64,000 nt of DNA from Microbacterium sp. SORGH_AS_0862 (GCF_030818795.1 NZ_JAUTAY010000001.1:1426001-1490000); one strand, 5' to 3'. Counted from the first letter of the stretch, positions 16,841 to 26,209 are shown. Program-made: numbers and translations. Notes: generated by a model not told the origin, from the sequence alone.

Positions 16841-17833
16841 TCAGTTGCGCGCCTTGGCCATCAGCTCGGCGCGCGGGTTCTCCTTGGGCTCGAGCTCCTG
16901 GAAGCGTTCGAGCGCCTCCTTGGCCGCATCGTCGAGGTGGGCGGGAACCGCCACCTGCACCTCGGCGAGCAGATCGCCCGTGCCCTTCTGCGTGTGGACG
17001 CCGCGCCCCTTGACCCGAAGGACCCGGCCCGACGGCGTGCCGGGAGCGACGCGCAGGCGCACCGGGTCGCCACCCAGGGTGGGGACCTCGATCGTCGCGC
17101 CGAGCACGGCCTCGGTGAACGTGATCGGGACGGTCAGGCGCAGGTTGAGCCCGTCGCGCGCGAAGACCGGATGCGGACGCACCGAGACCTGCACGACGAT
17201 GTCGCCGGCCTCGCCGCCGTCGGGCGAGGGACGCCCGCGGCCGCGGAGTCGGATCTTCTGTCCGTCGGCGACACCGGCGGGGATCTTCACCTTGAACGGC
17301 TTGCCGTCCTCGCCCTGGAGCGTGATGGTCTCGCCGCCCACGGCCGTCGCGAAATCGAGCGTCGTGCGTGCCGTGACGTCGGCACCCTTGGTGGGTCCAC
17401 CGAAGCCGCGGTAGCCGCCCGAGGTCTGACCGAAGCGGCCCGATCCGAACGAACTCGATCCGCCCCGGTCGAACATCGTGAAGAAGTCCTCGAAGCCACC
17501 CGCGTCGAACTGGCTGCCACCGCGGCCCTGGCCGAAGCGCGAGAACACGTCCTCGAAGCCGCCCGCGCCCGCGCCGCCCGCGGTGAAGCGGGCGCCGGAG
17601 CCCATGGCGCGCATCTGGTCGTACTCCTCACGCTGCTCCTTGTCGCTGAGCACGGAGTACGCCTCACTGATCTCCTTGAAGCGCGCCTCGGCCGCCGCAT
17701 CCCCGGGGTTCGAATCCGGATGGTACTGGCGGGCGAGCTTGCGGTACGTCTTCTTCAGATCGGCATCGGAGACGTCCTTCGCGACGCCGAGCACCGCGTA
17801 GAAGTCCTTGTCGAACCAGTCTTGACTGGCCAC
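16841..17833 (-). CDS. dnaJ: co-chaperone DnaJ without zinc finger (CbpA/DnaJ2 type)
   Basis: The 330-residue protein has an N-terminal J domain with the HPD motif (ARQYHPDSNPGD), a Gly/Phe-rich stretch (about residues 75-135) and two C-terminal beta domains with substrate-binding motifs. The four CxxCxGxG repeats of type I DnaJ are absent, so it is a type II J protein, as usual for the hspR-linked copy in actinobacteria. It stimulates DnaK ATPase and delivers unfolded substrates. It lies 9 bp downstream of grpE. Confidence 0.93.
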   Translation of the reverse strand: MASQDWFDKDFYAVLGVAKDVSDADLKKTYRKLARQYHPDSNPGDAAAEARFKEISEAYSVLSDKEQREEYDQMRAMGSGARFTAGGAGAGGFEDVFSRFGQGRGGSQFDAGGFEDFFTMFDRGGSSSFGSGRFGQTSGGYRGFGGPTKGADVTARTTLDFATAVGGETITLQGEDGKPFKVKIPAGVADGQKIRLRGRGRPSPDGGEAGDIVVQVSVRPHPVFARDGLNLRLTVPITFTEAVLGATIEVPTLGGDPVRLRVAPGTPSGRVLRVKGRGVHTQKGTGDLLAEVQVAVPAHLDDAAKEALERFQELEPKENPRAELMAKARN

Positions 17834-17842
17834 GTTCTCCTC

Positions 17843-18415
17843 CTAGTCCGCCGGCACGGCGACCACGACCTTCGCGGGGCGCAGCTCGACGGAGCCGAGT
17901 CGGTAACCGACCTCGACCACCTCGAGGATCGTCGCCTCGGTCTGACCGGGTGTCGGCTGCTGGAAGATCGCCTCGTGCTGCTGCGGGTCGAACGCCTCGC
18001 CGGCCGCACCGTAGGTGACCAGGCCCATGCGCTCGGCGACGCCGCGCAGCTTCTCGGCGATCGCCGCGAACGGGGTGCCCTCGGCGAGATCGCCGTGCTT
18101 GGCAGCACGATCGAGATCGTCGAGCACGGGCAGCAGGTTCTTGGCGACCGAGCCCTTCGCGCGCTCGATTTCCACCTCCCGCTGCTCCTCGGTGCGACGC
18201 CGGTAGTTGGCGTACTCCGCCTGCAGGCGCTTGAGATCTCCCAGCAGATCGGGGTCCTCCGCAGCCGCATCCGCGTTCTGCTCGGCACCCAGGATGTCGT
18301 CGACCGTCAGCTCCGGCTCCTGCGAAGCGGGGTCGGAGGCGTGCGCCTCCGACCCCTCCTCGCCGGGCCGAACCTCGTCGCCGTCGTCCGGCTGTTCGAA
18401 GTTCTTGTCCGTCAT
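17843..18415 (-). CDS. grpE: nucleotide exchange factor GrpE
   Basis: The 190-residue protein has an acidic disordered N-terminus, a long coiled-coil helix (LLGDLKRLQAEYANYRRR) and the beta domain with the family motif near LEVVEVGYRLGSVELRPAKV. It dimerises and exchanges ADP for ATP on DnaK. It is co-transcribed with dnaK, 11 bp downstream of its stop, and followed after 9 bp by dnaJ. Confidence 0.95.
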   Translation of the reverse strand: MTDKNFEQPDDGDEVRPGEEGSEAHASDPASQEPELTVDDILGAEQNADAAAEDPDLLGDLKRLQAEYANYRRRTEEQREVEIERAKGSVAKNLLPVLDDLDRAAKHGDLAEGTPFAAIAEKLRGVAERMGLVTYGAAGEAFDPQQHEAIFQQPTPGQTEATILEVVEVGYRLGSVELRPAKVVVAVPAD

Positions 18416-18426
18416 GGTCGTATCTC

Positions 18427-20299
18427 TTACTTCTTCTCGTCCTCGTCATCGACGACCTCGGCGTCGATGACGTCCTCCTCGGGGTTCGGCGTGGTGCCGC
18501 TGCCCGGATCGGTGGCGGACGGGTCGGCGGGCTGACCCTCAGCCTGTGCGGCCTGGTACAGGGCCTCGCCCAGCTGGCTCTGGCTCTGGTTGAGCTTGTC
18601 GAACGCGGTCTTGACCGCGTCGTCGTCCTCACCGGCGAGCGCCGCCTTCAGCGCGTCGACGTCGGCCTGCACGGAGTCCTTGACCTCGGCGGGCAGCTTG
18701 TCGGCGTTCTCGGAGATCAGCTTGTCGACGGAGTACGAGAGGGTCTCGGCCTGGTTGCGGGTCTCAGCCGACTCGCGCCGCTTCTTGTCCTCTGCGGCGT
18801 GCTCCTCGGCCTCACGCACCATCCGCTCGATGTCCTCCTTGGGCAGCGACGAGCCGCCCGTGATGGTCATCGACTGCTCCTTGCCGGTGCCCTTGTCCTT
18901 CGCCGAGACGTGGACGATGCCGTTCGCGTCGATGTCGAAGGTGACCTCGACCTGCGGGATGCCGCGAGGAGCGGGAGCGATACCGGTCAGCTCGAACGTG
19001 CCGAGCGGCTTGTTGTCGCGGGTGAACTCGCGCTCGCCCCTGGAAGACCTGGATCGCGACCGACGGCTGGTTGTCGTCGGCGGTCGTGAAGGTCTCGCTG
19101 CGCTTGGTCGGGATGGCCGTGTTGCGCTCGATGAGCTTGGTCATGATGCCGCCCTTGGTCTCGATGCCGAGGCTCAGGGGGGTCACGTCGATGAGCAGCA
19201 CATCCTTGCGCTCACCCTTGAGCACACCGGCCTGCAGGGCGGCGCCGACGGCGACGACCTCGTCCGGGTTGACACCCTTGTTGGGCTCCTTGCCACCGGT
19301 GAGCTTCTTGACGAGCTCGGTCACCTGCGGCATGCGGGTCGAACCACCGACCAGCACGACGTGGTCGATGTCGTCGACCTTGATGCCGGCCTCGCGGATG
19401 ACGTCGTCGAAGGGCTTCTTCGTACGGTCGAGGAGGTCCTTGGTGAGGTCCTCGAACTTGGCGCGCGAGAGCGTCTCGCTCAGCGACACGGGGCCCGAGT
19501 CGGTCAGCGAGAGGTAGGGGAGGTTGATGGAGGTCGAGGTCGAGCTCGACAGCTCCTTCTTCGCCTGCTCCGCGGCCTCCTTGAGGCGCTGCAGCGCGAT
19601 CTTGTCGCCGGAGACGTCGACACCCGTCGTGTCCTTGAACTGCTTGATGAGGTAGTCCACGACGCGCTGGTCCCAGTCGTCACCACCGAGTCGGTTGTCA
19701 CCGGCGGTGGAGCGCACCTGGATGGTCGAGAAGTCGTCGTCCTTGCCCACCTCGAGGAGGGACACGTCGAAGGTTCCGCCACCGAGGTCGAAGACGAGGA
19801 TGAGCTCGTCCTCCTTGCCGCGGTCGAGGCCGTAGGCCAGAGCTGCAGCGGTGGGCTCGTTGATGATGCGCAGGACGTTCAGACCCGCGATCTCGCCGGC
19901 TTCCTTCGTCGCCTGGCGCTCGGCGTCGTTGAAGTACGCCGGAACGGTGATGACCGCATCCGTGACGCTGTCACCGAGGTACTGCTCGGCGTCGCGCTTG
20001 AGCTTCTGGAGGATGCGGGCCGAGATCTCCTGCGGCGTGTACTGCTTGCCGTCGATCGCCTGCGTCTTCCAGTCGGTGCCCATGTGGCGCTTGACCGAGG
20101 TGAGCGTACGGTCGACGTTCGTGACGGCCTGACGCTTGGCGGTCTCACCCACCAGAACCTCGCCGTCCTTGGTGAAAGCGACGACGGACGGGGTGGTGCG
20201 GAAGCCTTCGGCGTTCGCGATGACCTTCGGCTCGCCGCCCTCGAGGACGCTGACGACGGAGTTCGTCGTACCGAGGTCGATACCTACTGCACGGGGCAT
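18427..20299 (-). CDS. dnaK: chaperone DnaK (Hsp70), interrupted by a one-base frameshift
   Basis: The N-terminal frame (from ATG at 20299) has the Hsp70 signature [12 protein letters not shown], the nucleotide-binding domain and the [12 protein letters not shown] motif, and the start of the substrate-binding domain up to VAIQVFQG. The frame then breaks at the four-C run 19037-19040. Removing one base restores the expected [10 protein letters not shown] sequence and joins the C-terminal frame ([19 protein letters not shown]) through the lid to an acidic [12 protein letters not shown] tail. The repaired protein is 623 residues, normal for actinobacterial DnaK. DnaK is essential or nearly so and a full downstream frame is conserved, so a sequencing insertion is more likely than a pseudogene. 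It is the first gene of the heat-shock operon. Confidence 0.93.
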
Positions 20300-20376
20300 G
20301 TGTTTCCCTCTCCCTTTGCAAGGACCCTCGCGAGATGCGACGGCCCGATGTGTGTGAAATCTGCTCGCCGACTCAG

Positions 20377-20397
20377 GTTGAGCCGCGATGACTCAAG
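20377..20397. promoter_or_regulatory. HAIR operator 1 upstream of dnaK
   Basis: GTTGAGC-N7-ACTCAAG at 20377-20397 keeps the exact 7-7-7 spacing of the HspR-associated inverted repeat (consensus CTTGAGT-N7-ACTCAAG), with 12 of 14 arm positions matching. It overlaps the -10 of the dnaK promoter, so HspR binding would block transcription. Confidence 0.85.
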
Positions 20398-20424
20398 GAT
20401 AGACACATCGAACCTGAGCGTCAA
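20396..20424 (-). promoter_or_regulatory. dnaK operon promoter
   Basis: On the minus strand a -35 TTGACG (20419-20424) and a -10 TATCCT (20396-20401) are separated by exactly 17 bp. One HAIR site overlaps the -10 and a second lies just upstream of the -35. This is a vegetative-type promoter relieved from HspR repression by heat shock. Confidence 0.8.
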
Positions 20425-20429
20425 GTGAA

Positions 20430-20450
20430 CTTGATATGAATGCGCTCAAC
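20430..20450. promoter_or_regulatory. HAIR operator 2 upstream of dnaK
   Basis: CTTGATA-N7-GCTCAAC at 20430-20450 has the same 7-7-7 spacing as a HAIR site, with four arm mismatches to the consensus. It sits directly upstream of the -35 element. With operator 1 it brackets the promoter. Confidence 0.65.
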
Positions 20451-20552
20451 TTTGTTCCTCAGGGATGCGGACGGCAGCGGTTACGCTGAGCGCACCGCGA
20501 CGACGCGGGCCGGCGCATCCGCGGCACCGGCTGTTCACCGAGAGGTCCTACC

Positions 20553-21923
20553 GTGCCCGACATGTCCGACAAGCCTGTCCCGGCCGCCGCGGAAGTCGCG
20601 GCGGCGATCGTCGCCGCCACTCCCGCCCCCGAACGAACCCGCCGCGGACCTGTGATCGCCTGGGGACTGTGGGACTGGGGATCGGCGGCGTTCAACGCGG
20701 TCGCCACGACCTTCGTGTTCACGGTGTACCTCACCAGCAGCTCGTTCGGAAGCACGGCCGAGACCTCGGCGGCCATGTCGTTCGCCCTCGCCGCGGCCGG
20801 GATCGTCGTGCTCCTCACGGCTCCGGTGACCGGTCAGCGCTCCGACGTGTCGGCGCACCGCAAGCGCTGGCTCGCCATCAACACGGCCGTGGTCGTGCTG
20901 ATGCTCGCTCTCATGTCGCTCGTCGCGCCCGACCCGGCGTATCTCTGGCTGGGTCTGGTGCTGCTCGCGATCGGCACGGTGTTCTTCGAGCTCGCATCCG
21001 TCAACTACAACGCGATGCTCGCCCAGGTCTCGACGCCGACCACCGTCGGCAAGGTGTCCGGTTTCGGCTGGGGCATGGGCTACCTCGGCGGCATCGTGCT
21101 GCTGCTCATCGTCTACTTCGGCTTCATCAACCCTGAGGTCGGGCTGTTCGGCGTGACGAGCGCGGACGGCTGGGCCGTGCGCGTATCGATGATCGTCGCC
21201 GCGGTGTGGTTCGGGCTGTCCGCGATCCCCGTGCTGATCGCCGTGCCCGAGAACACCCTCCTGCGTCCGATCGAGACAGAGCGGGTCGGGTTCTTCGCGT
21301 CGTACGCGCTGCTGTTCCGCAACATCGCCAAGCTGTGGCGGGAGAGCCGCCACACGGTGTACTTCCTGTTCTCCAGCGCCGTGTTCCGCGATGGGCTGAC
21401 GGGCGTCTTCACGTACGGCGGCGTGCTGGCGGCGGGCACCTTCGGCTTCAGCCCGGGCGAGGTCATCATCTTCGCCATCGCGGCGAACGTGGTCGCCGGT
21501 CTCGCGACCATCCTGTCGGGACCCCTCGACGACCGCTTCGGCCCGAAGCCGCTGATCGTCGTGGCGCTGATCGGACTCATCGTGAGCGGCTCGTGCATCT
21601 TCATCTTCCACACCGGCGGCGCGGGCATGTTCTGGGTGTTCGGCCTGATCCTGTGTCTGTTCGTCGGGCCGGCGCAGTCCGCATCCCGCACCTTCCTCGC
21701 CCGACTCATCCCGCCCGGGCGCGAGGGCGAGGTCTTCGGCCTCTACGCCACGACCGGTCGCGCGGCGGTGTTCCTGGCGCCCAGCGCGTTCGGACTGTTC
21801 GTGGTCATCGGCGGCGAGCAGTTCTGGGGGATCCTCGGCATCGTGCTGGTGCTGGCCATCGGCCTCGCGATGCTCATCCCGGTGCGCGCCGCATCCCGCC
21901 GCTCCGCCGACTCATCTTCGTAA
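20553..21923 (+). CDS. MFS transporter, UMF1/Atg22-like family
   Basis: A 456-residue integral membrane protein with about 12 hydrophobic segments. The first helix (WGLWDWGSAAFNAVATTFVF) with its W-D-W-xxS-A-F pattern is typical of the UMF1 (Atg22-like) branch of the major facilitator superfamily. The start is GTG at 20553, with GAGAGG upstream; a short Pro/Ala-rich cytoplasmic leader precedes the first helix. It is divergent from dnaK, so the region 20,300-20,552 serves both. The substrate is unknown; amino acid export has been proposed for eukaryotic relatives. Confidence 0.85.
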   Translation: MPDMSDKPVPAAAEVAAAIVAATPAPERTRRGPVIAWGLWDWGSAAFNAVATTFVFTVYLTSSSFGSTAETSAAMSFALAAAGIVVLLTAPVTGQRSDVSAHRKRWLAINTAVVVLMLALMSLVAPDPAYLWLGLVLLAIGTVFFELASVNYNAMLAQVSTPTTVGKVSGFGWGMGYLGGIVLLLIVYFGFINPEVGLFGVTSADGWAVRVSMIVAAVWFGLSAIPVLIAVPENTLLRPIETERVGFFASYALLFRNIAKLWRESRHTVYFLFSSAVFRDGLTGVFTYGGVLAAGTFGFSPGEVIIFAIAANVVAGLATILSGPLDDRFGPKPLIVVALIGLIVSGSCIFIFHTGGAGMFWVFGLILCLFVGPAQSASRTFLARLIPPGREGEVFGLYATTGRAAVFLAPSAFGLFVVIGGEQFWGILGIVLVLAIGLAMLIPVRAASRRSADSSS

Positions 21924-21949
21924 CCCCCCTCGTACCCCCACCCCAGAGA

Positions 21950-22022
21950 CCGCGAGACTGCATCTCCGTCACGAGATCACGGGTAAATCCAGTGATCTCG
22001 TGCGAAAGATGCAGTCTCGCGG
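21950..22022. repeat. nested palindromic intergenic element
   Basis: Two perfect inverted repeats are nested: outer arms 21950-21965/22007-22022 (16 bp) and inner arms 21970-21980/21992-22002 (11 bp), with an 11-nt loop and 4-nt asymmetric gaps. It lies between two convergent genes and could end transcription from both sides. The elaborate non-GC-only sequence is more like a dispersed REP/BIME unit than a simple terminator. Confidence 0.7.
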
Positions 22023-22045
22023 TGAGTGGGAGGGCGGGATGCAGG

Positions 22046-22681
22046 TCAGCGGGTGGCGCGGGCGAGGTTGGCGCGCAGCTCGTCGGCGTTCTGACGCACG
22101 ACGTAGGCGGGCTGGTCGCGCTCGACGCGCCAGCTCTCGGCGAGGGGCCCTACCGTAACGGTGTCGTAGCCGAACTCGTCGTAGAGGGCCGCGATGAAGG
22201 CGAGGCCCTCGTCCGTGTCGGCCGCGGTCGCCAGCGCCCGGCGGTTCTCGGTGCCCGCGCGGGTGCCGTCGGTGTTGATCTGGGCGGCCATGATGTGGTT
22301 GAAGCCCTTCACGACGGTGGATTCGGGCAGCCGCTCCTGCAGCATCTCGCTCGTCGTGGTCTGCTTGTCCTCGAGCGCCTGGATGCGGCCGTCCCGCTCC
22401 CAGTAGTAGTTGTTCGTGTCGACGACGATCTTGCCGGCGAGCTCCGCGACCGGCAGCTGATCGATGGCCTTCAGCGGCACCGTGACCACGGCCCACTCAC
22501 CGAAGGCGGCCGCATCCGCTGCCGTGGCGGCGTGCGCCTTCGGACCGAGTTCCGCGACGAGGTCTGCGAGCGTCTCCGGCCCGCGCGAGTTGGCGATCGC
22601 CACCTCGTATCCCCGGTCGACGAGGCCCTTCGCGAGGGCCGATCCGATGTGTCCTGCTCCGATGATTCCGACGCGTGTCAT
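22046..22681 (-). CDS. NADP-binding oxidoreductase, F420-dependent NADP reductase-like fold
   Basis: The 211-residue protein starts with a Rossmann motif MTRVGIIGAGHIGSALAKGL and contains the VVTVPLKAI and GKIVVDTNNYY segments seen in NADPH:F420 oxidoreductase-like and 6-phosphogluconate-like reductases. It would move hydride between NADP(H) and an unknown acceptor. The ATG at 22681 is chosen because the Rossmann motif starts there; four extra codons to 22693 are possible. It is convergent with the MFS gene. Confidence 0.8.
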   Translation of the reverse strand: MTRVGIIGAGHIGSALAKGLVDRGYEVAIANSRGPETLADLVAELGPKAHAATAADAAAFGEWAVVTVPLKAIDQLPVAELAGKIVVDTNNYYWERDGRIQALEDKQTTTSEMLQERLPESTVVKGFNHIMAAQINTDGTRAGTENRRALATAADTDEGLAFIAALYDEFGYDTVTVGPLAESWRVERDQPAYVVRQNADELRANLARATR

Positions 22682-22719
22682 GCTGAAGCACAACGCCGAC
22701 GGATGCAGCGCATTCCCGC

Positions 22720-23178
22720 TCAGTCGGCGATCCGCCGCATCGGCACGTGGGGGATGCCGTCCTCGTGGAAGCGCTCGCCGTCGACGGCGAACCCGAAGCG
22801 CGCGTACCAGGGCGCGAGGTGCTCCTGCGCGTCGAGCACGATCGCCGCGCCGGGCCAGCGCTCCCCCGCGCGCAGCACGGCACGCGTCATGAGCTCGGCA
22901 GCGACGCCCCGCCCGCGCGCGGCCTCGGCCGTCGCCACGCGACCGATGCGTGCGCGACCCGTGTCCTCGTCGTGCAGCAGGCGGAGGGTCGCAACGATCT
23001 CACCCTCCTGCTCGGCCCAGAACAGTTCCGCATCCGGCTCGAGGTCGCGTCCGTCGAGCTCGGGGTACGCAGCGGCCTGCTCCACCACGAACACCGCGAC
23101 GCGCAGCCACATCAGCCGATACAGGGTCTCGGCGGGGACGTCCGAGAGACGGGCGAAGCGGTACGAGAGCTGTGTCAC
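22720..23178 (-). CDS. GNAT-family acetyltransferase, ElaA type
   Basis: The 152-residue protein contains the ElaA motif VFVVEQ followed by an acidic DGRDLEPDA stretch and the GNAT acetyl-CoA loop VATAEAARGRGVAAEL. It transfers an acetyl group from acetyl-CoA to an unknown amine. Its GTG start overlaps the TGA of the BCCT gene (GTGA at 23175-23178), so it is the second gene of a two-gene unit and translationally coupled to the transporter. Confidence 0.85.
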   Translation of the reverse strand: MTQLSYRFARLSDVPAETLYRLMWLRVAVFVVEQAAAYPELDGRDLEPDAELFWAEQEGEIVATLRLLHDEDTGRARIGRVATAEAARGRGVAAELMTRAVLRAGERWPGAAIVLDAQEHLAPWYARFGFAVDGERFHEDGIPHVPMRRIAD

Positions 23179-24845
23179 TCCTTCACGTTAGTGCGGGGGC
23201 GCCGCATCCAGGCGGGCATGCGCAGCCCGCCCTCGTTCTCCTGCTCGACCTCGAGGCCGTAATGGTCGCCGATCTGCTCGAGCAGCTGCGCGCGCTGCGC
23301 CCGGTCGTACACCCGTCTCTCGCGCTGGAAGGCGACGATCGTCGCCCAGCACATCAGGAGCATCACGACGCTGAACGGCAGCGCGATGAGGATGGCGGCG
23401 GACTGGAGCGCCGTGAGACCGCCGGCGATCAGCAGCGCGATGGCGAGCACCGCGGTGGCGAGGGTGAAGAACACGCGCACCCAGCGCTTCGGCTCGGGGT
23501 TGCCGCCGGTCGCGAGCATCGCCATGACGAGGGCTCCCGAGTCCGCAGAGGTGACGAAGAAGATGGCGATCAGCACGATCGCACCGATCGTCAGCACCGG
23601 AGTGCCGGGCAGGAACTCGAACAGGCGGAACAAGGCGCCCTGCAGATCGACCTCGCCGTCGGTGAGCATCGAGCCCGGGTTGTGCAGCTCCTGGTACAGG
23701 CCCGACCCGCCGAGCACGGCGAACCACAGGATGCCGACGAGGGTGGGCACCAGCAGCACGCCCATCACGAACTGACGCACCGTGCGGCCGCGGCTGACAC
23801 GCGCGATGAAGACACCCACGAACGGAGCCCACGCGATCCACCAGCCCCAATAGAACGAGGTCCACGCCGCCTGCCATTCCTCGCCCGCGGTTCCCTGGAA
23901 CGCGCTCACCGTGAAGCTGAGTCCGATGTAGTTCTGCAGGTAGGCGCCGATCGACTGCACCCACTCGCGCAGGAGGTACTCCGTCTGCCCGAACACGAGG
24001 ACGAACACGAGCAGAACCGCGGCGAGGATGAGGTTCGCGCTCGAGAGCCACTTCATGCCCTTGGCGACGCCGGAGAGCACCGAGAAGAGCACGAAGACGG
24101 TGATGACGGCGATGATCAGCACGTTCATGAGGGTGTCGGGCTCGGGCAGGCCCGCCGCCTGCAGGCCGGAACCGATCTGCAGCACTCCGAGACCGAGCGA
24201 CGTCGCGACTCCGAAGATCGTGCCGCACAGCGCGATCGCGTCGATGGCGTTTCCCCACCCGCCGCGCACGCGGCGCCCGAGCAGAGGCTCCAGCGCCCAG
24301 CGGATGGAGATGGGGCGCCCGCGGCGGTGGATCGCGTACGCGAGGGCGAGTCCGACGACGACGTAGATCGCCCAGGCCTGCACACCCCAGTGCAGGTAGG
24401 TCTGGGTGAGCGCGCCCTGCGCGAGCTGCTCAGGTGTTCCGGTGACACCGGGGCGGGGATCGACGTAGTGGCTGAGCGGCTCGCTCACCCCGTAGAACAC
24501 GAGGCCGATGCCCATCCCGGCCGCGAACAGCAGCGAGAACCAGGCGCCGAGCGAGAACTCGGGCTCGTCGGTGTCCTTGCCCAGCTTGATGTCGCCGAAG
24601 CGGCTGAAGCCCATGAACAGCGCGAACGCGACGAAGAATGCCGCGATCAGCACGTAGTACCAGTTGAAGGTGTTGACGATGCCGGTCTGGATGGTGCCGA
24701 AGAACACCTCCGCCGCGTTCGGGAAGATGATCGCGAAGGCGGCGGCGACCAGGACGACGGATGCGGCGGGCCAGAAGACCCACCGGGCGATTCCTCGAGT
24801 GGGCGCGGATGCGGGCGGGTTGGCCGATTCGGGTGCGGTGCTCAC
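23175..24845 (-). CDS. BCCT-family betaine/choline/carnitine transporter
   Basis: A roughly 556-residue secondary transporter with 12 predicted helices. The GMGIGLVFYGVSEPLSHYV segment and the tryptophan-rich helix AWTSFYWGWWIAWAPFVGVF are BCCT signatures for trimethylammonium substrates. Short hydrophilic tails on both sides are cytoplasmic; the C-terminal one may be an osmosensing region. The start GTG at 24845 is six bases after a -10-like TACGGT (24852-24857), leaderless style; a GTG one codon upstream is the alternative. It likely imports glycine betaine or choline as osmoprotectant. It is coupled to the acetyltransferase gene downstream. Confidence 0.88.
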   Translation of the reverse strand: MSTAPESANPPASAPTRGIARWVFWPAASVVLVAAAFAIIFPNAAEVFFGTIQTGIVNTFNWYYVLIAAFFVAFALFMGFSRFGDIKLGKDTDEPEFSLGAWFSLLFAAGMGIGLVFYGVSEPLSHYVDPRPGVTGTPEQLAQGALTQTYLHWGVQAWAIYVVVGLALAYAIHRRGRPISIRWALEPLLGRRVRGGWGNAIDAIALCGTIFGVATSLGLGVLQIGSGLQAAGLPEPDTLMNVLIIAVITVFVLFSVLSGVAKGMKWLSSANLILAAVLLVFVLVFGQTEYLLREWVQSIGAYLQNYIGLSFTVSAFQGTAGEEWQAAWTSFYWGWWIAWAPFVGVFIARVSRGRTVRQFVMGVLLVPTLVGILWFAVLGGSGLYQELHNPGSMLTDGEVDLQGALFRLFEFLPGTPVLTIGAIVLIAIFFVTSADSGALVMAMLATGGNPEPKRWVRVFFTLATAVLAIALLIAGGLTALQSAAILIALPFSVVMLLMCWATIVAFQRERRVYDRAQRAQLLEQIGDHYGLEVEQENEGGLRMPAWMRRPRTNVKE

Positions 24846-24921
24846 CACCTCACCGTAGTCAGGTCGCGCGAGAGGCCCCGTCGCCTCTTGTGCGGCGCAG
24901 CGCCGCGGGGTAATGGCCGCG

Positions 24922-26103
24922 TCAGCCGCCGGATGCGGGCAGCTCGAACCACGCGGTGGTGCCGCCGCCCTCGCGCGGCTGGATGCCGATCGAACCGCCG
25001 TGCGCCTGCACGATGCGACGGCAGGTGGACAGCCCGATGCCGGTGCCCTCGACCTCTGTGTTCGCCCGCACGAGCGGGTCGAAGACGCGCTCGACGTCGT
25101 CGGGGTCGATGCCGGGTCCGCGATCGCCGACCTCGATGCGCCATCCCTCCGGCGTGCGCTGTGCGCGCAGGTCGACCCGAGGATCCTTCCCGCCGAACTT
25201 CAGCGCGTTGGAGACGAGGTTCTGCAGCATCGCGCGCAACTGGGTGGCATCGCCCGCCACGAGGGGGAGTTCGCCGATCGTGACGCGCGGGTCGTCGTCG
25301 GCGACGCCCAGGTCGGCGCGCACGTCGCGCGCGAGCGCGCCGAGGTCGGTGGGGGCGAGGTTCAGCACGCCGCCGAGACGCGCGAAGGCGAGGATGTCGC
25401 GGATCATCTCCTGCATGCGGGACGTGCCGCGGATGCCGGTCGCGACCCACTTCTCCACGGACGGGGGAACCTTCAGCTCCTCCTCGAACTGCTCCTGCAG
25501 CAGGTGCAAGGACATCGTGACGGACGTGAGGGGCCCGGCGAGGTCGTGGCTGATCTGGCCTGCGAAGGCGGACAGGTGATCGTTCGAGCGACGCAGCTCG
25601 TCGCGCAGGTCCTCCGCCCGCTGCAGCACGGTGTGGAGGTAGCGGGTGCGGCGCTCCAGCTCGAGGATGTCGACGATCCGCGCGGCGAGCACGGCCAGCA
25701 GCGCCGTGCGGTGCTCGTCGATCTCTCGCGGCACGGTGTCGAACACACACAGCGTGCCGATGGTCTCCCCCGCGAGCACGAGCGGATGGTTCGCATAGAA
25801 GCGGACGTTGCCGAGGTCGCCCGTGACGAACGGGTTGGTTCGGTAGCGCGGATCCTGGCTGGCGTCGGCGACGGCGACGGGCTGGCCGAGGTGCAGGTTG
25901 AGGGCGCACATCGAGTCCTCGCGGCGGCAGATGGCCGCGTCGAACCCGACGGCCGCGAGCTGATGCTGCGCGTCGTCGGTGATGATGTTGATCGTCGCCA
26001 TCGGGACCTCGGCGACGAAGGCGGCGAGTTCCACGACCGAGCGCAGCGCATCGGGAGGGTTGCCCAGCACCTCGTACTCCGAGATCACTTCCTGCACAGT
26101 CAT
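24922..26103 (-). CDS. GAF-domain sensor histidine kinase
   Basis: The product (393 residues) has an N-terminal GAF domain (about residues 10-165) containing a CALNLHLGQPVAV segment, a coiled-coil linker, the phosphoacceptor H-box QISHDLAGPLTSV, and an HATPase_c domain with N-box LQNLVSNALKFGG, G1 DRGPGID and G2 GTGIGLS. No membrane helix is present, so it senses a cytoplasmic or diffusible signal. The ATG at 26103 is preferred (MTVQEVISEYEVLG), with GGGAGA upstream. No response regulator gene is adjacent, so it is an orphan kinase here. Confidence 0.88.
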   Translation of the reverse strand: MTVQEVISEYEVLGNPPDALRSVVELAAFVAEVPMATINIITDDAQHQLAAVGFDAAICRREDSMCALNLHLGQPVAVADASQDPRYRTNPFVTGDLGNVRFYANHPLVLAGETIGTLCVFDTVPREIDEHRTALLAVLAARIVDILELERRTRYLHTVLQRAEDLRDELRRSNDHLSAFAGQISHDLAGPLTSVTMSLHLLQEQFEEELKVPPSVEKWVATGIRGTSRMQEMIRDILAFARLGGVLNLAPTDLGALARDVRADLGVADDDPRVTIGELPLVAGDATQLRAMLQNLVSNALKFGGKDPRVDLRAQRTPEGWRIEVGDRGPGIDPDDVERVFDPLVRANTEVEGTGIGLSTCRRIVQAHGGSIGIQPREGGGTTAWFELPASGG

Positions 26104-26197
26104 CGTGGTGTCTCCCGGCCCCCGTGGTCGCATTCTCGATCCAGGTTAGGGCTCCGGCCGGCGCCGTGGCGCGAAGGAGGCCGAAAGGTCCTCCTGC

Positions 26198-26203
26198 GAC
26201 AAT
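26198..26203 (+). promoter_or_regulatory. -10 element of the mprF-like gene
   Basis: GACAAT ends six bases before the ATG at 26210, with no ribosome-binding site between, which fits a leaderless transcript. No good -35 is visible. Confidence 0.4.
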
Positions 26204-26209
26204 GACGAC

